Origin: an uncultured Collinsella sp.
GTDB lineage: Bacteria; Actinomycetota; Coriobacteriia; Coriobacteriales; Coriobacteriaceae
Direction: 5' to 3'
Assembly: GCA_900549555.1 (NCBI GenBank)
Contig: UROO01000044.1
Coordinates: forward strand, 1 to 14,048
DNA length: 14,048 nucleotides
The first letter of the stretch is position 1, and each line of letters starts with the position of its first letter. Position numbers and translations under genes: made by a program. The notes beneath the pieces are model-generated. The model had not been told where the DNA came from. It saw only the letters and a program-made list of their open reading frames with translations, and made no database searches. Shown in pieces: positions 6,628-13,452 of this stretch.

Positions 6628-7323
6628 CTATGCCTGCTGCCAGGTGTCGACGAGCTCCTTGGCGGCGGCGTGGGGGTCGTCGGCGCTGCAGACGGCGCTC
6701 ACCACAAAGAAGCCATCGACGCCGGTGGCCTTGAGCTGCGGCAGGTCGGCCGTCTTGACGCCGCCGCCCACCACGATGGGCACGGGGCTTGCCGCGTGGA
6801 GTGCGGCCAGGTCCTCAAAGCTCTTGGTGATGATAGAGCCGTCGGCCGCGCGTCCGCAATCTCGCTTGGTCTCGGTTTCGTGGAGTGGGCCGATGCCCAG
6901 GTAGTCGATTAGGCTCATGTCGGCGGTCTTGACGTACTCGAGCATCTCCTCGCAACGGGCCGAAAGGCCCACGATGGCGCCGGGGCCCAAAAGTTTGCGG
7001 CAGACCTCGACGGGAATATCACTCTGGCCCACGTGCACGCCGTCGACAGCAATACCCTGCTCGCGCGCAGCGAGTACGCAGTCCAGGCGGTCGTCGATCA
7101 GCAGGGCGACCTGACCGGTCTTGCCGGCCTGTGCGATTGCCTGCGCGGCGTCGCCCGTCAGCGCGATGATTTCGCGGGCGCTTGCCACCTTGGAGCGCAC
7201 CTGGATGCAGGTAAAGCCTGCGTCGAGCGCCTGAGCCACCACATCGCCCACGGGACGCCCGAGCGTGTTTTCGGGGCCGAGTACCAGATAGGCCGAGATA
7301 TCAAGGTTGTCGCGGATACTCAT
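6628..7323 (-). CDS. thiE: thiamine-phosphate synthase
   Basis: 231 aa, the usual size for ThiE. It joins hydroxymethylpyrimidine diphosphate with hydroxyethylthiazole phosphate to give thiamine monophosphate. Visible signatures are QVRSK (41-45) in place of the common QLREK, LLIDDRLD (75-81), GVHVGQSD (95-102), GLSARC (119-124), GIGPLHETETK (143-153) and PIVVGGGV (182-189), which follow the TIM-barrel substrate and Mg sites of the family. Start ATG 7323 is preceded by AGGAGG and overlaps the upstream stop as ATGA, so translation is probably coupled. It is the last gene of the riboswitch-controlled thiM operon. The same frame is open further upstream inside the neighbouring gene, but there it gives an arginine-rich shadow sequence. 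Confidence 0.93.
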   Translation of the reverse strand: MSIRDNLDISAYLVLGPENTLGRPVGDVVAQALDAGFTCIQVRSKVASAREIIALTGDAAQAIAQAGKTGQVALLIDDRLDCVLAAREQGIAVDGVHVGQSDIPVEVCRKLLGPGAIVGLSARCEEMLEYVKTADMSLIDYLGIGPLHETETKRDCGRAADGSIITKSFEDLAALHAASPVPIVVGGGVKTADLPQLKATGVDGFFVVSAVCSADDPHAAAKELVDTWQQA

Positions 7324-7661
7324 CGTGCTTCCTCCTGCTTTTTGATCTGCGCTTCCATGCGCTCGAGCTTGCCGGTCATGGTGTCGGTAAATCCGGGTCG
7401 AATATCGGCTTTGAGCACGACTTCGGTGCGGATGCCCTTGCTCGCCAACACAAAGGTTGCGTCGCGCACGACCTGCATGACCTCGTCCCAGTCGCCCTCG
7501 ATCTCGGTGAACATCGAGGTGGTGCGGTTGGGAAGGCCGCTCTCGCGAATGACGCGCACGACCTCGGCGACCTCGGCGGACAGCTCGTCGCCGGTGCCGC
7601 ACGGGGCGATGGCCACGGCGACGAGCGTGTTCATGCCGGCATTGGTTACGGGCTCGGACAT
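7320..7661 (-). CDS. MTH1187/YqgV-family thiamine-binding protein
   Basis: 113 aa, about 100 aa being usual. The core NTLVAVAIAPCGTG, the segment RTTSMFTEIEGDWDEVMQVV and the ending DIRPGFTDTMTGKLERME fit the MTH1187/YqgV (formerly DUF77) ferredoxin-like fold. Relatives include the YkoF-type thiamine/HMP-binding proteins. These are small cytosolic binding proteins, and an enzymatic role is not established. ATG 7661 is chosen because GGAGG lies 8 nt upstream, inside the 3' end of thiM; the internal ATG at residue 10 is nearer the usual family start but has no such site. The position between thiM and thiE, with a 4-nt overlap to thiE, supports a role in binding thiamine or an intermediate. Confidence 0.85.
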   Translation of the reverse strand: MSEPVTNAGMNTLVAVAIAPCGTGDELSAEVAEVVRVIRESGLPNRTTSMFTEIEGDWDEVMQVVRDATFVLASKGIRTEVVLKADIRPGFTDTMTGKLERMEAQIKKQEEAR

Positions 7662-7664
7662 GGC

Positions 7665-8504
7665 TTATGCCTCCTCGAGCTCGAGTTGGTTATTGGCAAT
7701 GTCCTGGGCGGTTGCGCGGTAGAGCTCGTCGATAAAGGCGACCTTAAAGCTTGCCGGGGCATCGGCGACAGCGGCGGCACGCGTGCCGGCAACGTTGTAG
7801 ACGGCGGCGCCGCAGATGGCTGCCGTAAACGGGTCGGCGGCACAGGCGTACACGGCCAGCACGCCGCCCTGCGAGCAGCCGCAGCCGGTGATCTTGGACA
7901 TGAGCGGGCTGCCGCCGTGGGACTTGGCCACGGTCGTGCCGTCGGTGATCAGGTCGACTTCACCCGAGACCACTACGGCGCCGCCGGTGTAGCGGGCGAG
8001 CGCCACGGCGGCGCCGCGGGCGGCGTCGACCGTGTCGGTGGTATCGACACCGCGCACGCGACTCAGATCAGCTGCCTCGCCCTCAAGACCCCACAGGCCG
8101 GCGAGCGCGATAATCTCGGAGGCGTTGCCGCGCACGATGGCGGGCTTGCACTGCTTGAGCTCGTTTACCAGCTGGGTGCGCAGGCTACCGATGCCCAGGC
8201 CAACCGGATCGAGCACCCAGGGCTTGCCGGCATCGTGTGCCGCCTTGGCCGCGCGGGGAATCGTCTGCTCGTAGATGGGGAAGAGCGTGCCCATATTGAG
8301 ATAGATAGCGCCGCCGCCGGCAACGAGGGCCTCGCCCTCGTCGGGCAGATAGACCATGGCGGCCGAACCGCCCACGGCGAGCTGCGCGTTGGCGACAAAG
8401 TCGATCGTCACCGTGTTGGTGATAGAGCCGGCCATCGGATTGGTGGCACGAATCTCCTCCACGGCCTTCACCACATTTTGCTTAAGCTGTTCCGAATCAA
8501 TCAC
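7665..8504 (-). CDS. thiM: hydroxyethylthiazole kinase
   Basis: 279 aa, close to the normal ThiM length. It phosphorylates hydroxyethylthiazole, the salvage route to the thiazole half of thiamine. Visible signatures are ITNTVTIDFVANAQLAVGGS (28-47), LDPVGLG (98-104), IVRGNASEI (123-131), VVSGEVDLITDG (178-189) and ITGCGC (205-210), which covers the anion hole and catalytic region of this ribokinase-like fold. I chose GTG 8504-8502 as the start because AAGGAGG lies 8 nt upstream; the frame is open into the riboswitch, but a longer protein would be read from the aptamer and terminator. It is the first gene of the operon. The next gene starts 4 nt after its TAA, with its ribosome site inside thiM. 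Confidence 0.93.
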   Translation of the reverse strand: MIDSEQLKQNVVKAVEEIRATNPMAGSITNTVTIDFVANAQLAVGGSAAMVYLPDEGEALVAGGGAIYLNMGTLFPIYEQTIPRAAKAAHDAGKPWVLDPVGLGIGSLRTQLVNELKQCKPAIVRGNASEIIALAGLWGLEGEAADLSRVRGVDTTDTVDAARGAAVALARYTGGAVVVSGEVDLITDGTTVAKSHGGSPLMSKITGCGCSQGGVLAVYACAADPFTAAICGAAVYNVAGTRAAAVADAPASFKVAFIDELYRATAQDIANNQLELEEA

Positions 8505-8526
8505 TGCACATGCCTCCTTGGCATAG

Positions 8527-8556
8527 AAAAGGGGCGCTGTGCATAGACAGCGCCCC
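8527..8556 (-). terminator. intrinsic terminator of the TPP riboswitch (expression platform)
   Basis: On the minus strand a perfect 10-bp stem GGGGCGCTGT/ACAGCGCCCC with a 6-nt loop is followed by TTTT. It lies between the TPP aptamer and the thiM ribosome site, which fits transcriptional attenuation when TPP is bound. Confidence 0.88.
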
Positions 8557-8568
8557 TGTAAAGGCGGC

Positions 8569-8660
8569 ATGCTCCCTACGCCAGCATTAACTGACAGGTT
8601 CAAAGGATTGGGCCCCATGCCCTCTCAGCCTTGTGGTTTGCACCGCCGGCACTCCCGCAT
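8569..8660 (-). ncRNA. TPP (THI-box) riboswitch
   Basis: The minus strand shows the conserved THI-box blocks in order: GGGAGTGCC, then GGCTGAGAG, CCTTTGAACCTG, and the 3' block TTAATGCTGGCGTAGGGA. The aptamer is closed by a P1 helix of ATGC (8660-8657) with GCAT (8572-8569). The CTGAGA and CGTAGGGA blocks form the pyrimidine- and diphosphate-sensing cores of the known aptamer. It sits directly before an intrinsic terminator and thiM, so high TPP should switch off the thiM-thiE operon. Confidence 0.95.
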
Positions 8661-8677
8661 CGAATCTGTTGTTCCCT

Positions 8678-8706
8678 ATACTAGCGCACCTGCCAAAAAG
8701 GGACAG
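8678..8706 (-). promoter_or_regulatory. candidate promoter of the thiM operon
   Basis: The minus strand has TAGTAT (8683-8678) about 18 nt before the aptamer. A weak -35 candidate, CTGTCC (8706-8701), is 17 nt upstream and falls inside the left arm of the mirrored repeat. Only three of six -35 bases match TTGACA. Confidence 0.4.
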
Positions 8707-8789
8707 GTTTATTTTGGTAGGTGGCAACTGGGGCGTTGCATTTTCCCAGATAAAACCAGCCAAAATAAACCTGTCTCTTATTGGCAGGT
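8688..8789. repeat. mirrored palindromic repeat pair (REP/BIME-like element)
   Basis: The left arm 8688-8722 and right arm 8755-8789 are inverted copies, identical at 31 of 35 positions, with a 32-nt spacer. Each arm is itself a hairpin: ACCTGCCAAAA with TTTTGGTAGGT on the left (loop containing GGGACAGG), and ACCAGCCAA with TTGGCAGGT on the right. Hairpin units in an inverted pair are the layout of REP/BIME elements mobilised by RAYT transposases. No transposase is in the window, so that link is inference. It fills the gap between the thi promoter and the HAD promoter. Confidence 0.75.
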
Positions 8790-8798
8790 CGTTACAAT
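8771..8798 (+). promoter_or_regulatory. candidate promoter of the HAD-lysR unit
   Basis: TACAAT (8793-8798) lies 30 nt before the HAD start. A weak -35, CTGTCT (8771-8776), is 16 nt upstream in the right arm of the mirrored repeat. The arrangement mirrors the thiM promoter on the other side. Confidence 0.4.
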
Positions 8799-8827
8799 GG
8801 TTAGGGTGAAAACGACTGGGGGACTCT

Positions 8828-9736
8828 ATGATCAAACTTGTGCTAACCGATATAGACGATACGCTGATTCCGGCTGGGCATGACGGCGCCAGCGACTACG
8901 CCATTGAGGGTATTCATGCCATGCAGGCGGCGGGTCTGCACTTTGGACCGGTTTCGGGCCGCCAGCCGTCCGCGATGGGCTGGATGTTCAAAAATTGTTC
9001 TGAGTGCTTTTCGACTGGCGCGTTCTGTAACGGCCAGGTCATGTTTGTGGACGGCGAGGCGGTAGCCTCGCATGCGACCGACAACGCCGCCCTTGTGCGC
9101 TTGGCTGACTACTTGGAGCAAGAGACCGATGATACGTATCTGAAGGTCTACAGCCTGGGTGATGACTTTTGGAATAACGATGCCTACTGCGTGACGAGCG
9201 ATCCCGAGCGCGTTCGTCGCGCCATGGAGTCGGGCGGTAATGCGTGGCTCAAAGGCGAAGAGGCCCCGTGCCGTCCTGTTGTCGATGATGCCCCGGTATA
9301 CAAGGCGAATATCTGGAGCGCTCGCTCGCGCGAAGAGCTCGCTGAGCTGCGCGAGCGCATTGCCGCCGAGGTGCCGGAACTCTCGCTTGTGTTTCCCAAC
9401 AACCGAGTGCGCCTGCTCGACATTCTTCCAGCAGGTTGGGACAAGGGTTGCGCTGCGCTGGAGCTGGCGCGCGCTTTGGACCTGACGCCCGACGAGGTGG
9501 CCGTATTTGGCGATTCCGATAACGACCTGCCCATGATCGATGCCGTTCCCAACTCCGTTGCAGTCGCCAATGCCAACGAGGCTGTCACGGCTGCCGCGCA
9601 CTGGCATATCGGCGCTGCGACAGACGATGCGGTTGCCGGGGCTCTGCATCAGATTGCCGCCTGCGCCGCGACGGGGGAGATGCCGCCGTTTATGCGTCAG
9701 ATGGATGCGACGGGTTTCGACGTCACGAACGTCTAG
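8828..9736 (+). CDS. HAD-superfamily phosphatase, Cof/type IIB
   Basis: 302 aa. Motif I is DIDDT (nucleophile Asp8, general acid Asp10), motif II is the Ser of PVSGRQ (Ser43), motif III is Lys206 in GWDKG, and motif IV is GDSDND (228-233). The long insert between motifs II and III is the C2B cap of Cof-type sugar-phosphate and nucleotide phosphatases. It is a cytosolic Mg-dependent enzyme, and the substrate cannot be read from the sequence. ATG 8828 follows a G-rich ribosome site (GGGGGA, 5 nt gap). The lysR gene starts 10 nt after the TAG stop, so they are probably one transcript. Divergence from thiM across the mirrored repeat does not by itself imply a thiamine role, although some HAD phosphatases act on thiamine phosphates. 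Confidence 0.9.
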   Translation: MIKLVLTDIDDTLIPAGHDGASDYAIEGIHAMQAAGLHFGPVSGRQPSAMGWMFKNCSECFSTGAFCNGQVMFVDGEAVASHATDNAALVRLADYLEQETDDTYLKVYSLGDDFWNNDAYCVTSDPERVRRAMESGGNAWLKGEEAPCRPVVDDAPVYKANIWSARSREELAELRERIAAEVPELSLVFPNNRVRLLDILPAGWDKGCAALELARALDLTPDEVAVFGDSDNDLPMIDAVPNSVAVANANEAVTAAAHWHIGAATDDAVAGALHQIAACAATGEMPPFMRQMDATGFDVTNV

Positions 9737-9746
9737 GGAGACCATC

Positions 9747-10643
9747 ATGAAGCTCCAGCAGCTCAGATATGTCGTCAAAGTTGCCGAATGCGGCAGCATC
9801 ACCGAGGCCTCGCGCCGGCTCTTTGTGTCGCAGCCTTCGATTACCGCATCGATTCGCGATCTCGAAAACGAGATGGGCGTGCACATCTTTGAGCGCACTA
9901 ACAAGGGCGTCGTTGTGTCCGAGGAAGGCGAGACCTTCTTGGGCTATGCGCGCCAGGTACTCGACCAGGCCGACCTGCTCGAGGGCAAGTACAAGGGCGC
10001 ATCCGAGCAGGTGCCGCACTTTAGTGTGAGCTGCCAGCATTATTCCTTTGCCGTTAATGCGTTTGTCGACGTGATCCGCGAGTTCGATGCCGCGCGTTAC
10101 GACTTTACCCTGCGCGAGGAGCAAACCCACGAGATTATCGAGGACGTCGCGCACATGAAAAGCGAGCTCGGTATCCTGTATCTGTCGGAGCACAATCGCG
10201 AGGTCATTGAGCGCATGCTGGCGGCCAACGAGCTCGTGTTCGAAGGGCTCTTCTGCGCCACGCCACACGTCTTTGTGTGTGCCGACCATCCGCTGGCGGA
10301 CCACGCCAGCGTGACGCTCGAAGACCTCGAGGACTACCCATTTTTGTCCTATGAGCAGGGCAGCTACAACTCGTTTTACTATTCCGAGGAGCTGACCTCG
10401 ACCTTTGAGCGCCGCAAGAATATCCGCGTGCGTGACCGTGCGACGTTGTTCAACCTGGTCATGGGCCTCAACGGCTACACGGTGTGTTCGGGCGTGATCA
10501 GCCATGAACTTAACGGCCCCGGTATTATCTCCATTCCGCTCGATGTAGACGAGTACATGGAGATCGGCATCATCACGCGCAAGAACACGACGCTTACGCG
10601 CTACGGGCAGGCCTATATCGAAGCGATTCGTCAGCACATTTAG
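9747..10643 (+). CDS. LysR-type transcriptional regulator
   Basis: 298 aa, the typical LTTR length. The N-terminal winged helix-turn-helix (about 1-60) contains LRYVVKVAECGSITEASRRL and VSQPSITASIRDLENEMG, followed by the linker helix and a periplasmic-binding-protein-like effector domain (about 90-298). Start ATG 9747 has AGGGAG 6 nt upstream; that site overlaps the HAD stop. The frame is open much further upstream, but inside the HAD gene and as a shadow. The spacer after it contains a T-N11-A-type palindrome before the MetE-like gene, so it probably controls that gene. LTTRs such as MetR and CmbR control methionine genes elsewhere. Ligand and target are inferred, not shown. Confidence 0.93.
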   Translation: MKLQQLRYVVKVAECGSITEASRRLFVSQPSITASIRDLENEMGVHIFERTNKGVVVSEEGETFLGYARQVLDQADLLEGKYKGASEQVPHFSVSCQHYSFAVNAFVDVIREFDAARYDFTLREEQTHEIIEDVAHMKSELGILYLSEHNREVIERMLAANELVFEGLFCATPHVFVCADHPLADHASVTLEDLEDYPFLSYEQGSYNSFYYSEELTSTFERRKNIRVRDRATLFNLVMGLNGYTVCSGVISHELNGPGIISIPLDVDEYMEIGIITRKNTTLTRYGQAYIEAIRQHI

Positions 10644-10689
10644 ACTGCTGCGTTCTGCACGGGTCAAATCTCTTTATGGCAGTCCCAAC

Positions 10690-10712
10690 TGATATAGGAA
10701 TCATCTATATCA
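10690..10712. promoter_or_regulatory. candidate LysR operator upstream of the MetE-like gene
   Basis: Perfect 8-bp arms TGATATAG (10690-10697) and CTATATCA (10705-10712) flank a 7-nt centre. The symmetry and AT-rich arms fit the LTTR T-N11-A type. A possible -10, TATATT, lies at 10727-10732, so the palindrome would overlap the -35 region. Confidence 0.6.
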
Positions 10713-10744
10713 AACTGTTATAAACGTATATTTTACGATGGCCA

Positions 10745-10758
10745 TATGAGCGCTCATA
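10745..10758. promoter_or_regulatory. 14-bp perfect palindrome in the leader of the MetE-like gene
   Basis: TATGAGCGCTCATA is a perfect, gapless palindrome about 40 nt before the start codon and just downstream of the candidate -10. This position suits a repressor operator. Its half-site differs from the upstream LysR-type palindrome, suggesting a second regulator. Confidence 0.5.
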
Positions 10759-10798
10759 CTCTGTCCCAGCAAAGCAACCAATGCAAAGGGAGATATCT

Positions 10799-11932
10799 AT
10801 GAGCACTTCGATCCAACCGAACGCGCCGTTTCGCGCTGATATCGTCGGCAGTTTTCTTCGTCCGCAGGCCGTGAAGGACGCCCGTGCCGCCTACGCCGCG
10901 GGTACGCTCGATGACGACGGCCTTAAGGCCGTCGAGGACGATGCCATTCGCGATTTGGTGGCAAAGCAGAAGGCGGCCGGCCTGCAGGTCATCACCGATG
11001 GCGAGTTTCGCCGCAGCTACTGGCACCTCGACTTTATGTGGGGGCTCAACGGCATTGAACGCCGTACCTCGCGTACGGGCTATATGTTCCACGACGAGGA
11101 GACCACGGCCGATACTGCCGTGGTGACCGGCCCCATCAGCGGCGAGAACCACCCCTTCGTCGAGCACTTTAAGTTTGTCAAGGCGCTTGAGGGCGAGGGC
11201 CACGTTGCACGCCAGACCATCCCGGCGCCGATTCAGACGTTCTCCGAAGTCACGCTCGACCGCTGCGATGGCCAGCAGGAGAGCTTGCGTGCTGTCTATA
11301 AGACCGACGAAGAACTCGCCGATGCCATCGCCGCAGCATACCGCACGGTGATCGCCGACCTGTACGCAGCAGGCTGCCGCAACATCCAGTTTGATGACTG
11401 CACCTGGGGCATCTACTGCGATACCGATTTTGTCGCCAAGACTGGCATGAGCCCGGTTGACCTGCAAAAGGTGAGCGAGCTGGGCGTGGCGCTCAACAAT
11501 GCCGCCATCGCGGACAAGCCCGACGATCTGGTCATCAACACGCACGTATGCCGCGGCAACTACCATTCTACCTACGCTTTTGAGGGCGGCTACGACCCCA
11601 TTGCGCCGTATCTGTTTGCGCATGAGGACGTTGACGCGTTCTATCTGGAGTTCGACACGCCCCGCGCCGGTGGTTTTGAGCCGCTCAAGTACGTTGCTCC
11701 CGGCAAGAAGGTCGTGTTGGGCTTGGTGACCACCAAGGCGGCAGAGCTCGAGAGCGAGGATGTTATCGTCGAGCGCATCCGCGAGGCGGCAAAGTACGTG
11801 CCGCTCGAGAACCTGTATCTGTCTCCGCAGTGTGGCTTTGCCAGCTGCGAGATTGGCAATAAGCTGACCGAGGACGAGCAGTGGGCAAAGATTGCGCTGG
11901 TCAGGCGTGTTGCCGAGCGCGTTTGGAAGTAA
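10799..11932 (+). CDS. cobalamin-independent methionine synthase (MetE C-terminal) family protein
   Basis: 377 aa, half the length of full MetE and equal to the catalytic C-terminal-type proteins such as B. subtilis YxjG/YxjH. It opens with FRADIVGSFLRP, the substrate-site start of this family. The zinc-ligand set is visible: His249 and Cys251 in NTHVCRGNYHS, Glu284 in LEFDTP, and Cys345 in SPQCGFAS. It is expected to transfer a methyl group to a thiol such as homocysteine. Lacking the N-terminal MetE barrel, it may use a donor other than methyltetrahydropteroyltriglutamate. ATG 10799 follows AGGGAG with a 6-nt gap; an in-frame ATG at 10781 has no such site. It lies after lysR and two palindromes and is probably regulated there. 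No S-box or B12 riboswitch is apparent in the leader. Confidence 0.9.
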   Translation: MSTSIQPNAPFRADIVGSFLRPQAVKDARAAYAAGTLDDDGLKAVEDDAIRDLVAKQKAAGLQVITDGEFRRSYWHLDFMWGLNGIERRTSRTGYMFHDEETTADTAVVTGPISGENHPFVEHFKFVKALEGEGHVARQTIPAPIQTFSEVTLDRCDGQQESLRAVYKTDEELADAIAAAYRTVIADLYAAGCRNIQFDDCTWGIYCDTDFVAKTGMSPVDLQKVSELGVALNNAAIADKPDDLVINTHVCRGNYHSTYAFEGGYDPIAPYLFAHEDVDAFYLEFDTPRAGGFEPLKYVAPGKKVVLGLVTTKAAELESEDVIVERIREAAKYVPLENLYLSPQCGFASCEIGNKLTEDEQWAKIALVRRVAERVWK

Positions 11933-11979
11933 CGCTACCGTTTGCAGGTGACGGCGCGTGCGAGACATGGCGTATCACG

Positions 11980-11985
11980 TACAAT
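11980..11985 (+). promoter_or_regulatory. candidate -10 box for the uracil permease gene
   Basis: TACAAT lies 69 nt before the start codon in the 122-bp spacer after the MetE-like gene. No convincing -35 box is present. No terminator hairpin precedes it, so read-through from the MetE-like gene is possible. I could not recognise a PyrR site. Confidence 0.3.
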
Positions 11986-12054
11986 GGTTCGGATCGTATC
12001 GTTCGGGCAGGTTATCCGATATGCCTGATCGCCCTTCCATTCGAAAGGACTTCC

Positions 12055-13389
12055 ATGTCCCAGTCTTCGACGCCCGCCGTCAGCGATGCCATCTACGACG
12101 CATCGTCGCTCGGCCGCCCGCGCATGTTTCTGCTCGGCCTACAGCACCTGTTTGCCATGTTTGGCGCCACCGTGCTGGTGCCCGTGCTCACCGGCCTCTC
12201 GGTATCGGCAACGCTTTTGTTTGCCGGCCTGGGCACGCTGCTGTTCCACTTCCTGTCGCGCGGTAAGGTGCCGGCATTTTTGGGCTCATCGTTTGCCTTT
12301 ATTGCCGGTTATGCCGCAATCGCGCCCAACGGCGAGACCGAGCTTTTGCCCTACGCCTGCCTGGGCGTAGCTTGTGCCGGTCTGCTCTATCCGGTGCTGG
12401 CGGCGCTCTTCCGCGCGTTTGGCGCCAAGCGTGTCATGCGTTTCTTTCCGCCGGTGGTGACTGGCCCCATCGTCATTTCCATCGGCTTGATCCTGGCAAG
12501 TTCCGCTATTGCTAACTGCCAGACCAACTGGCTTGTGGCTGTCATTGGCGTTGCCGTTATCGTCATCTGCAACATCTGGGGCCGTGGCATGGTCAAGATC
12601 GTGCCGATTTTGCTGGGCGTTGTGGTGAGCTATGCCGTTGCGGCTGCGCTCGGCGAGGTTGATTTCTCGGGCGTTGCCGCCGCTCCGTGGGTCGGTCTGC
12701 CCATCGTGTGGGACAACACCGTGTTTGCACTCTTTGGGTCGCAGTTCGATAGCGGTCTTGCCACGACGGCCATCATCACCATCATGCCGCTGGCCTTCGC
12801 GACCATGATCGAGCATATCGGCGATATCTCTGCTATCGGTTCGACTTGCGAGTGCAACTACATTGCCGATCCCGGTCTGCATCGCACGCTGCTCGGCGAC
12901 GGCCTTGCCACGATTCTGGCTTCGCTCTTTGGCGCTCCGGCCAACACTACGTATGGTGAGAACACCGGCGTGCTCGCCCTGACGCGCGTGTTCGACCCGC
13001 GCGTAATTCGAATTGCCGCGTGTTGCGCCATCGTGCTTTCGTTCTGCCCCAAGTTCGCGGCTGTCATTGCGGCCATGCCGGCGTGTGTGATCGGCGGTGT
13101 GTCGCTCGTGCTCTACGGCATGATCAGCGCTGTGGGCGTCCGCAACCTCATCGAGAACCAGGTCGATTTCCAGAACAACCGCAACGTGCTGGTTGCCGCG
13201 CTGGTGCTCGTGCTTTCGCTCGGCATCGCGTACAGCACCGCCGGCGCCATCGTGTTGGAGCTGGGCGGCGTGACGATTTCGCTGTCCGGCATTGCCGTGG
13301 GCTCGCTGGTGGGCATTGTGCTCAACGCCATCCTGCCGGGTAACGACTTTGAGTTTGATGTCTCCGAGCTTGAGGAGGCTGCTGAGTAG
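12055..13389 (+). CDS. uraA: uracil permease (NCS2 family, UraA-like)
   Basis: 444 aa, hydrophobic throughout, with the alternating segments of a 14-helix (7+7) NCS2 transporter in the cytoplasmic membrane. Family marks: QHLFAMFGATVLVPVLTG in the first helix (His31), the helix-8 motif with Glu253 (MIEHIGD), and Glu302 in ANTTYGENTGV, matching the two substrate/proton glutamates of E. coli UraA. It should import uracil with protons. ATG 12055 follows AAAGGA with a 5-nt gap. The frame is open upstream to 11881, but that part reads through the end of the MetE-like gene and lacks a ribosome site. Downstream is a strong terminator at 13415-13452. No other pyrimidine gene is nearby. Confidence 0.93.
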   Translation: MSQSSTPAVSDAIYDASSLGRPRMFLLGLQHLFAMFGATVLVPVLTGLSVSATLLFAGLGTLLFHFLSRGKVPAFLGSSFAFIAGYAAIAPNGETELLPYACLGVACAGLLYPVLAALFRAFGAKRVMRFFPPVVTGPIVISIGLILASSAIANCQTNWLVAVIGVAVIVICNIWGRGMVKIVPILLGVVVSYAVAAALGEVDFSGVAAAPWVGLPIVWDNTVFALFGSQFDSGLATTAIITIMPLAFATMIEHIGDISAIGSTCECNYIADPGLHRTLLGDGLATILASLFGAPANTTYGENTGVLALTRVFDPRVIRIAACCAIVLSFCPKFAAVIAAMPACVIGGVSLVLYGMISAVGVRNLIENQVDFQNNRNVLVAALVLVLSLGIAYSTAGAIVLELGGVTISLSGIAVGSLVGIVLNAILPGNDFEFDVSELEEAAE

Positions 13390-13414
13390 CAGCTGCGTTC
13401 AGCTAAAACAAGAT

Positions 13415-13452
13415 ATGGTGCCCATGCGTATATGCGTGTGGGCACCATTTTT
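13415..13452. terminator. intrinsic terminator shared by uraA and the convergent esterase gene
   Basis: The arms ATGGTGCCCA (13415-13424) and TGGGCACCAT (13439-13448) pair perfectly over 10 bp with a 14-nt loop, followed on the plus strand by TTTTT. On the minus strand the stem starts just after the esterase TAA and is followed by a looser T-rich stretch. Strong for uraA and plausible for the esterase. Confidence 0.88.

Noticed and set aside
7686..8546. 286-codon plus-strand frame over thiM and the riboswitch
   Set aside because: Gly/His/Ala/Arg-rich shadow of thiM reading through the terminator hairpin.
8843..9904. 353-codon minus-strand frame over the HAD gene
   Set aside because: Antisense shadow spanning two clearly coded plus-strand genes, with no motif.
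9723..10667. 314-codon minus-strand frame over lysR
   Set aside because: Antisense shadow of a typical LysR gene, without its own ribosome site.
10754..11968. 404-codon minus-strand frame over the MetE-like gene
   Set aside because: Antisense shadow; the plus strand has the zinc-ligand motifs of the family.
11986..12054. Pyrimidine-responsive attenuator or riboswitch before uraA
   Set aside because: Only short, weak pairings are visible; there is no PyrR-type motif and no terminator before the start codon.
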